From NCBI GenBank assembly GCA_002707655.1, contig PANO01000027.1, positions 12,070 through 23,195 of the forward strand: a stretch of 11,126 nt of DNA. Reading direction: 5' to 3'. Shown here in pieces: positions 6,578-11,126 of this stretch. The stretch comes from Deltaproteobacteria bacterium (GTDB lineage: Bacteria; SAR324; NAC60-12). The position numbers and the translations under genes were made by a program. The notes beneath the pieces were generated by a model. It saw nothing but the letters and a program-made list of their open reading frames with translations. It was not told the DNA's origin and searched no databases. Every line of letters begins with the position of its first letter. Position 1 is the stretch's first letter.

Positions 6578-8140
6578 ATGAGCCTCTCTAGAAAAATCGG
6601 AATGTCGTTTGCTGCGATCCTGCTGGGATCGGCACTGGTCTTGGGCACAGCACAGGCCAAGGACATCCTCCTCTATGGCGGGAACCAGGACATTGACAAC
6701 ATTGATCCCGCCACGGGAGAGAATTACTCGATCAATGCCGCGCTCCGCAGCCTGTATGACGCCTTGTTCATTTACCGGGGCGAGAAGATCCAACCGCACT
6801 TGGTGGCAAGTTGGTCGGCAAGTGACGATGCCAAGGTCTGGACGTTCAATCTGAAAAAGAACGCCGTCTTCCATGATGGCAGCCCGGTGACTGCGGAGGC
6901 TGTGGTTTACAGCTACAATCGCATTCTGGAAATCTCCGGACCACCTGCATGGCGTTGGTCTGGAATTTCGGACAAGAACACCGCCAAGGCGCTTGGCTCT
7001 CACAAGGTGCAGTTTACCTTGACCAAGCCTTTTGCCCCGTTCATTGGCACCCTTCCGCAGTTGTTTGTGGTCAATCCAGCAATTGTTGAGGCAAATCGCG
7101 GGGACGACTTTGGGCAGAGCTATCTGAGACTGCATGAGGCGGGTTCCGGGCCGTTCACTCAGGGACGTTGGGAGATCGGCAACGTCTATGAGTTCAAGGC
7201 AACTAACAACTACTGGGCCGGCTGGACAGGCAAAGGCCACTTGGAGGGCTTCATGTGGATCATCCAGCGCGATGCGGCGACTCAGAAGAACTCCCTGCTT
7301 GCCGGGGAAACCCACATCGCCGACACACCGGCTGGCAGCGACAAGGCTGAAATCGCCAAGACTCCGGGTTTCCGGATCACGGAGGATGTGGGCTTTTTCA
7401 CCAACACCCTGAAGATGAACAATCAGGGGAAGTACACCAGCAATCTGAACCTGCGCAAAGCCATTGCCCACGCAATGAACTACGATGCACTTCCGCAGGT
7501 GCTGGATGTCAAGGTGACGGTGTTGCCGGGTGCCACCCCCTCCAACTTCTTGGGCTACACGAAGGTCGCGGTTCCTACCTACGACCTCGACAAAGCCAAG
7601 CAATACCTCGCCAAAACTCCGTGGCCCAACGGTGGCATCACCTTGGACTACGTTTACGTCACGCAATTCCCGCGTGAAGAAATCCCCGGATTGATGCTGC
7701 TTGAAGGTTTGGCAAAGTTGAACATCACGCTCAACATGAAGCCCATGCTATGGCCGGACATGGTCGCGAGTTGTGGGTCTCCTGAAACCGGACCGGATCT
7801 CATCAACATCTACACCCTCCCGCCATACCTCGATCCTGATGCCCACCTCTACAACCAATACCACTCTGGCCAGTGGGGAAGCTTCAACTCGTGCAGTTTC
7901 TACAAACACGCCGAGGTAGATGCCAAGCTGGACCAGGCCCGTGTCATTGGGGACATCGACCAGCGGTTGGCACTTTATGCGGATGTGCAGAGGCAACTTG
8001 CCGCTGATCAGCCTTCGGTTTGGATGTACACCGAGGACAGCCTGATGGGCTTCAGCCAGTGTGTGAAAGGCTATCTCTATTCCCCGATGTATCCGATCAC
8101 AGTTCTCTTCCAAGACCTCTGGATGGAGAACTGCAACTAA
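6578..8140 (+). CDS. ABC importer periplasmic solute-binding protein, family 5 (peptide/nickel type)
   Basis: A 520-residue periplasmic receptor that captures the solute and hands it to the membrane complex encoded downstream. Residues 1-27 form a signal peptide: Arg-Lys, a hydrophobic core, and cleavage after Ala-Gln-Ala. No cysteine follows the cleavage site, so it is not a lipoprotein. The family signature spans residues 75-115, including Leu-Val-Ala-Ser-Trp, Trp-Thr-Phe-Asn-Leu, Phe-His-Asp-Gly and Ala-Val-Val-Tyr-Ser-Tyr-Asn-Arg. Asn-Leu-Arg-Lys-Ala-Ile-Ala-His-Ala-Met-Asn in the second half is also typical of DppA/OppA relatives. Cys399, Cys439, Cys495 and Cys519 are the only cysteines of the mature protein and all lie in the last quarter, which suggests disulfides. 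Length is normal for the family. The solute is unknown: family members bind peptides, nickel, sugars, opines or other amines. It is first in its operon, with its own promoter and a strong ribosome-binding site. Confidence 0.95.
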   Translation: MSLSRKIGMSFAAILLGSALVLGTAQAKDILLYGGNQDIDNIDPATGENYSINAALRSLYDALFIYRGEKIQPHLVASWSASDDAKVWTFNLKKNAVFHDGSPVTAEAVVYSYNRILEISGPPAWRWSGISDKNTAKALGSHKVQFTLTKPFAPFIGTLPQLFVVNPAIVEANRGDDFGQSYLRLHEAGSGPFTQGRWEIGNVYEFKATNNYWAGWTGKGHLEGFMWIIQRDAATQKNSLLAGETHIADTPAGSDKAEIAKTPGFRITEDVGFFTNTLKMNNQGKYTSNLNLRKAIAHAMNYDALPQVLDVKVTVLPGATPSNFLGYTKVAVPTYDLDKAKQYLAKTPWPNGGITLDYVYVTQFPREEIPGLMLLEGLAKLNITLNMKPMLWPDMVASCGSPETGPDLINIYTLPPYLDPDAHLYNQYHSGQWGSFNSCSFYKHAEVDAKLDQARVIGDIDQRLALYADVQRQLAADQPSVWMYTEDSLMGFSQCVKGYLYSPMYPITVLFQDLWMENCN

Positions 8141-8157
8141 CACCCTGACCGTCTCTG

Positions 8158-8180
8158 GTGGGGCGTGTTCTGCGCCCCAC
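8158..8180 (+). promoter_or_regulatory. GC-rich stem-loop between binding-protein and permease genes
   Basis: GTGGGGCG (8158-8165) and CGCCCCAC (8173-8180) are perfect complements over a seven-base loop, starting 17 bases after the binding-protein stop. No T-tract follows, so it is not a standard intrinsic terminator. Such stems after binding-protein genes are known to protect the upstream message from 3' decay or to lower read-through, giving more receptor than membrane subunits. That role is inferred here. The remaining 55 bases before the permease start show only a weak GGCTT/AAGCC dyad (8218-8229). Confidence 0.7.
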
Positions 8181-8235
8181 ACGCCTTTACCAAACTACCA
8201 GCCGACAACCTCTGTTCGGCTTTTAAGCCTTCAAC

Positions 8236-9252
8236 ATGCACCTCCAACTGGGTTATTTTGTCAAACGGTTGCTGCTGCTGGTGCCACTGCTGGTTGGGCT
8301 TTCCCTGCTCACCTTCAGTATCGCACGAGTGGTTCCCGGTGATCCGGTGGGGCTTGCTGCTGGCCCGCAAGCAACTCCGGAGATCAAGGAAAAGCTTCGG
8401 CAGGCATTCGGCCTCGACCAACCCCTGCCCCTCCAATACTTCAACTACGTTGCCGGGTTATTCCAAGGCGATTGGGGGGAGTCTCTCTATTCGCGTCGGT
8501 CGGTTGCCAATGATCTGAAAACCTACTTCCCGGCAACCTTGGAACTGACGCTTGCTGCGATCTTGTTCGCCTCGGTGTTGGGAACCGTCTTGGGCGTGTT
8601 CGCGGCGTTGTACCGAGACCGGTTGCCGGATCATCTGTCGCGGATTGGGGTTCTCTTTTTCGTCAGCTTCCCCCAGTTCTGGTTGGCCATGATCTTCCAA
8701 CTCGTTTTCGGGTTGCTGCTGCGCTGGTTTCCGATCGGCAAGCGTTTCGACATTCTGACTCCCCCTCCGGAAACCATCACGGGACTCTACACCCTCGACA
8801 GTTTGTTGGTTTGGGATTTTCAGGCATTTCAGGTCGCGGTGGGACACCTCTTCATTCCGGCCTTGGTGCTGTCGTTTGGGGCACTGGCCAGCATCACCCG
8901 GATCACCCGCGCCAACATGCTGGAAGCGCTGGACAAGGATTATGTGCGGATGGAGCGGGCGCTTGGACTTCCGGAACACCTGATCATCTTCAAGTATGTG
9001 CTACGCAACGCCTTCATCGCCACACTGACGGTGATCACCTTAGAATTCGGTTGGCTGATGGCCGGAGCGGTGTTGGTCGAAACTATCTTTGATTGGCCGG
9101 GACTCGGACTCTATGCGGTGGAATCTTCGCTGCGGTTGGACTTCCAGCCGATCATGGGCATCACCATCATTTATGGGATGGTCTTCAGCCTCGTCAACAT
9201 TTTCACGGATCTGGCCTACGGGCTGTTGGACCCTCGCATTCGCTATGACTGA
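8236..9252 (+). CDS. ABC importer permease, DppB/OppB family
   Basis: A 338-residue inner-membrane subunit that forms half of the translocation path. The N-terminus (about residues 8-30) is the hydrophobic span typical of DppB, followed by Val-Val-Pro-Gly-Asp-Pro and then Phe-Gly-Leu-Asp-Gln-Pro-Leu-Pro-Leu-Gln-Tyr. About six membrane spans are expected. The EAA coupling loop lies at about 228-259 (Leu-Glu-Ala-Leu-Asp-Lys-Asp-Tyr-Val-Arg, Ala-Leu-Gly-Leu-Pro-Glu, Leu-Arg-Asn-Ala); this loop docks on the ATPase. The end, Tyr-Gly-Leu-Leu-Asp-Pro-Arg-Ile-Arg-Tyr-Asp, is standard for the family. The ATG at 8236 has no Shine-Dalgarno. The gene lies 95 bases after the binding-protein gene and overlaps the next permease by 8 bases. 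Confidence 0.96.
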   Translation: MHLQLGYFVKRLLLLVPLLVGLSLLTFSIARVVPGDPVGLAAGPQATPEIKEKLRQAFGLDQPLPLQYFNYVAGLFQGDWGESLYSRRSVANDLKTYFPATLELTLAAILFASVLGTVLGVFAALYRDRLPDHLSRIGVLFFVSFPQFWLAMIFQLVFGLLLRWFPIGKRFDILTPPPETITGLYTLDSLLVWDFQAFQVAVGHLFIPALVLSFGALASITRITRANMLEALDKDYVRMERALGLPEHLIIFKYVLRNAFIATLTVITLEFGWLMAGAVLVETIFDWPGLGLYAVESSLRLDFQPIMGITIIYGMVFSLVNIFTDLAYGLLDPRIRYD

Positions 9253-10150
9253 AACAAGCTCACTGACTCCGGATTACGAGGAGCAAGCACGTTCGGCGCG
9301 TTGGGAACATTTTCGTCGGAGCGTTTACCGTTTTCGCCGCAACGGACTCTCGATGCTTGGTTTGGGGATTCTTGCGGTGGTGGTGATCCTCGCGATTGGG
9401 GCTCCGTTCATTGTGCCCTATCCGGAAGACGCCACGGGAACCACGCACGTTCTTGAACGCCTCAAGCCTCCGAGTGCCAAACACTATTTTGGAACTGACA
9501 AGGTGGGACGTGACGTTTACAGCCGTGTGCTGATGGGAACCGGGCTCGCCCTGCAAGTCGGCATCGTCATCATTGTCTTGGCGACCACGATTGGCGTGAC
9601 CTTGGGAGCGGTTGCGGGGTACTTTGGTCGCTGGGTGGATGAAATCATTATGCGTGTCACCGACATCTTCTTGACCGTGCCTGCGCTGATTCTGGCCATT
9701 GCGATCACGGCAGCGCTAGGCAAGGGCATCACCAACGTGATGATCGGCATCTCGCTGGTCTGGTGGCCCGGATTCGCACGTCTCACCCGCAGTTTGGTGT
9801 TGAGCCTCAAGCAGGAAGCCTTCGTGGAAGCGGCCAACGGTATCGGCGCCAGCCACGCCCGGATTTTATTCCGGCACATCCTTCCAAACGCACTCTCGCC
9901 CATCATCGTGAAGATGAGCACGGATTTCGGTTTTGCCGTGCTCACGGCAGCGGCACTTGGTTTCATCGGACTCGGCGCACAGCCGCCAACGCCTGAATGG
10001 GGAGCGATGATCAATGACGGGCGGGGCTATTTCCCCGGCAAATGGTGGATTGCCACCTTTCCGGGAATCGCCATCTTCATCGTGGTGTTCAGTTGGAATC
10101 TCTTGGGGGATGGTCTCCGAGACATCCTCGACCCACGCTCAAGACGCTGA
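9245..10150 (+). CDS. ABC importer permease, DppC/OppC family
   Basis: A 301-residue inner-membrane partner of the preceding permease; the two form the heterodimeric channel. The open frame extends upstream to 9089, but the ATG at 9245 is chosen. It overlaps the dppB-type stop in the arrangement ATGACTGA, gives the family's usual length, and leaves a short charged cytoplasmic N-terminus before the first span (about residues 36-57). Visible family marks are His-Tyr-Phe-Gly-Thr-Asp-Lys-Val-Gly-Arg-Asp-Val-Tyr-Ser-Arg (about 80-94), the EAA loop starting Gln-Glu-Ala-Phe-Val-Glu-Ala-Ala (190-197) with His-Ile-Leu-Pro-Asn-Ala, Gly-Phe-Ile-Gly-Leu-Gly, and the closing Leu-Gly-Asp-Gly-Leu-Arg-Asp-Ile-Leu-Asp-Pro-Arg. 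With no ribosome-binding site of its own, it is probably translated by coupling to the upstream gene. Confidence 0.96.
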   Translation: MTETSSLTPDYEEQARSARWEHFRRSVYRFRRNGLSMLGLGILAVVVILAIGAPFIVPYPEDATGTTHVLERLKPPSAKHYFGTDKVGRDVYSRVLMGTGLALQVGIVIIVLATTIGVTLGAVAGYFGRWVDEIIMRVTDIFLTVPALILAIAITAALGKGITNVMIGISLVWWPGFARLTRSLVLSLKQEAFVEAANGIGASHARILFRHILPNALSPIIVKMSTDFGFAVLTAAALGFIGLGAQPPTPEWGAMINDGRGYFPGKWWIATFPGIAIFIVVFSWNLLGDGLRDILDPRSRR

Positions 10151-10164
10151 AGCAAATTTTGGGA

Positions 10165-11126
10165 ATGCTGCTCGATATTCGCAACCTGCATCTTGAATTC
10201 CAGACCTTCGACGGGACATCGAAAATCCTGGTCGGGGTCAACCTCCAGCTTCAGCGAGGTGACATTCTGGCCTTGGTGGGAGAAACGGGCTGCGGAAAAT
10301 CCATGACAGCCCTCAGTATTCCGCGTTTGATTTCCATGCCTCCGGGCAAGATCACGCAGGGGCAGGTGCTGTTTGAGGGAGAAGACCTTTTGCAGAAACC
10401 CCGTTCAGAAATGCGGAAGTTCCGTGCCAAGCACTTGGGCATGATCTTCCAAGACCCAACCACAAACCTCAACCCCCTCTTCACGATCCGGGAGCAGCTT
10501 GTGGATGCGGTCCTTTACCAGTGCCATGCGGCAGATAAAGTCTCTGGACGCTGGAAAAACTTTCTGCCCTCGGCGCGGCAACTGCGTCAAGACGCTCATG
10601 CCCGTGCGGTCGAGTTGATGCAGTTGGTCGGCATTCCGGACGGCAAACGACGGCTGGAAGACTACCCGCATCAGTTCTCTGGTGGAATGCGGCAGCGCGT
10701 CTTGATTGCCATGGCTCTTGCCGGGAGTCCAGACCTTTTGATTGCCGATGAACCGACCACCGCACTTGATGTCACCATCCAAGCACAAATCCTGCGTTTG
10801 ATGGCTGATTTGGTGAAGCGGTTGGGACTTTCTGTCTTGCTGATCACCCACAATCTGGGTGTGGTTGCCAAGACCTGTGAAAAGGCAGCGGTGATGTATG
10901 CGGGGCGTGTGGTGGAGCAGGCACCTGTCCGGGAATTGTTTCTCAATCCCAAGCACCCCTACACTCAAGGCTTGCTGCAGGCGGTGCCCACCAAACACAC
11001 CAACCGGGGCGAGCTTGCGGGCATTCCCGGTTCGCTCCCCGATCTTGCCAACCCGCCCTCCGGATGCCGGTTCCACCCGCGTTGTCCGCACGCCACCGAG
11101 ATTTGTCGGCAGCAAGTTCCACCCAC
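10165..11126 (+). CDS. ABC importer ATPase, DppD/OppD family (3' end beyond window)
   Basis: The first 320 codons of the ATP-hydrolysing subunit, open to the window edge; little of it should be missing. Walker A is GETGCGKS (39-46), the Q-loop Ile-Phe-Gln-Asp-Pro (94-98), the ABC signature FSGGMRQR (171-178), Walker B Leu-Leu-Ile-Ala-Asp-Glu-Pro (191-197), the D-loop Ala-Leu-Asp (200-202) and the switch His229. The oligopeptide-transporter C-terminal extension follows, with Cys301, Cys307 and Cys314 spaced as in family members known to bind a [4Fe-4S] cluster; the fourth ligand would lie outside. Between the Q-loop and signature, about residues 117-147 look roughly 17 residues longer than the equivalent in E. 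coli DppD as I recall it. The ATG starts 14 bases after the permease stop, with only a weak GGGA before it. A DppF-type second ATPase is expected next, beyond the window. Confidence 0.96.
   Translation, partial: MLLDIRNLHLEFQTFDGTSKILVGVNLQLQRGDILALVGETGCGKSMTALSIPRLISMPPGKITQGQVLFEGEDLLQKPRSEMRKFRAKHLGMIFQDPTTNLNPLFTIREQLVDAVLYQCHAADKVSGRWKNFLPSARQLRQDAHARAVELMQLVGIPDGKRRLEDYPHQFSGGMRQRVLIAMALAGSPDLLIADEPTTALDVTIQAQILRLMADLVKRLGLSVLLITHNLGVVAKTCEKAAVMYAGRVVEQAPVRELFLNPKHPYTQGLLQAVPTKHTNRGELAGIPGSLPDLANPPSGCRFHPRCPHATEICRQQVPP

Noticed and set aside
6506..7666. A long minus-strand open frame (386 codons) over the binding-protein gene
   Set aside because: The plus strand encodes a clear family-5 binding protein with signal peptide and ribosome-binding site. 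The antisense translation shows no recognisable domain and is a composition shadow.
8218..8229. Dyad GGCTT-TT-AAGCC before the first permease gene
   Set aside because: Five-base arms with a two-base gap are weak and unrelated to a recognised site; noted only as a possible minor contributor to low translation.
9089..9244. Upstream extension of the second permease gene to a start at 9089
   Set aside because: It would overlap the first permease by more than 160 bases and add residues unlike any DppC N-terminus. The ATG at 9245 gives the normal length and a classic short overlap.

Overview
The window reads as an ordinary chromosomal stretch of a Gram-negative bacterium with a base composition in the high fifties % GC. 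Gram-negative is inferred from the export signals: the solute-binding protein has a classical signal peptide ending Ala-Gln-Ala and no lipobox cysteine, so it is predicted to be free in a periplasm. The gene mix (tripartite tricarboxylate transporter, class III transaminase, dipeptide-type ABC importer) is common in Pseudomonadota and related marine lineages. The exact taxon cannot be fixed from the sequence. I see no rRNA, tRNA, CRISPR array, insertion sequence, integrase or phage gene.

Region 1 (1-2894): a small secreted protein of unknown function on the minus strand (15-416) diverges from priA (459-2894), the replication-restart helicase. PriA is complete, with intact helicase motifs and all eight zinc-binding cysteines. 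Region 2 (2998-6387): a tight three-gene plus-strand unit of a PLP-dependent class III aminotransferase, TctB and TctA, with gaps of only 3 and 9 bases. The solute-binding partner TctC is not in the window. Region 3 (6388-11126): a 190-base control region with a near-consensus sigma-70 promoter and several inverted repeats. It leads into a family-5 (peptide/nickel type) ABC importer: binding protein, permease B, permease C and ATPase D. The ATPase runs off the right edge, and a second ATPase would be expected beyond it.

The overall theme of regions 2 and 3 is uptake of small organic or nitrogen-containing solutes. One transporter is linked to a transaminase and the other is a stand-alone binding-protein-dependent importer. 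The ABC operon appears tuned to make much more binding protein than membrane parts. Only the binding protein has a clear Shine-Dalgarno sequence, and a perfect GC-rich hairpin separates it from the permease genes.

I found no convincing novel system. The points most worth a second look are the leader region at 6404-6577, the hairpin at 8158-8180, the TctC-less aminotransferase-tctBA unit, and strong enrichment of the hexamer TCCGGA across the whole window.
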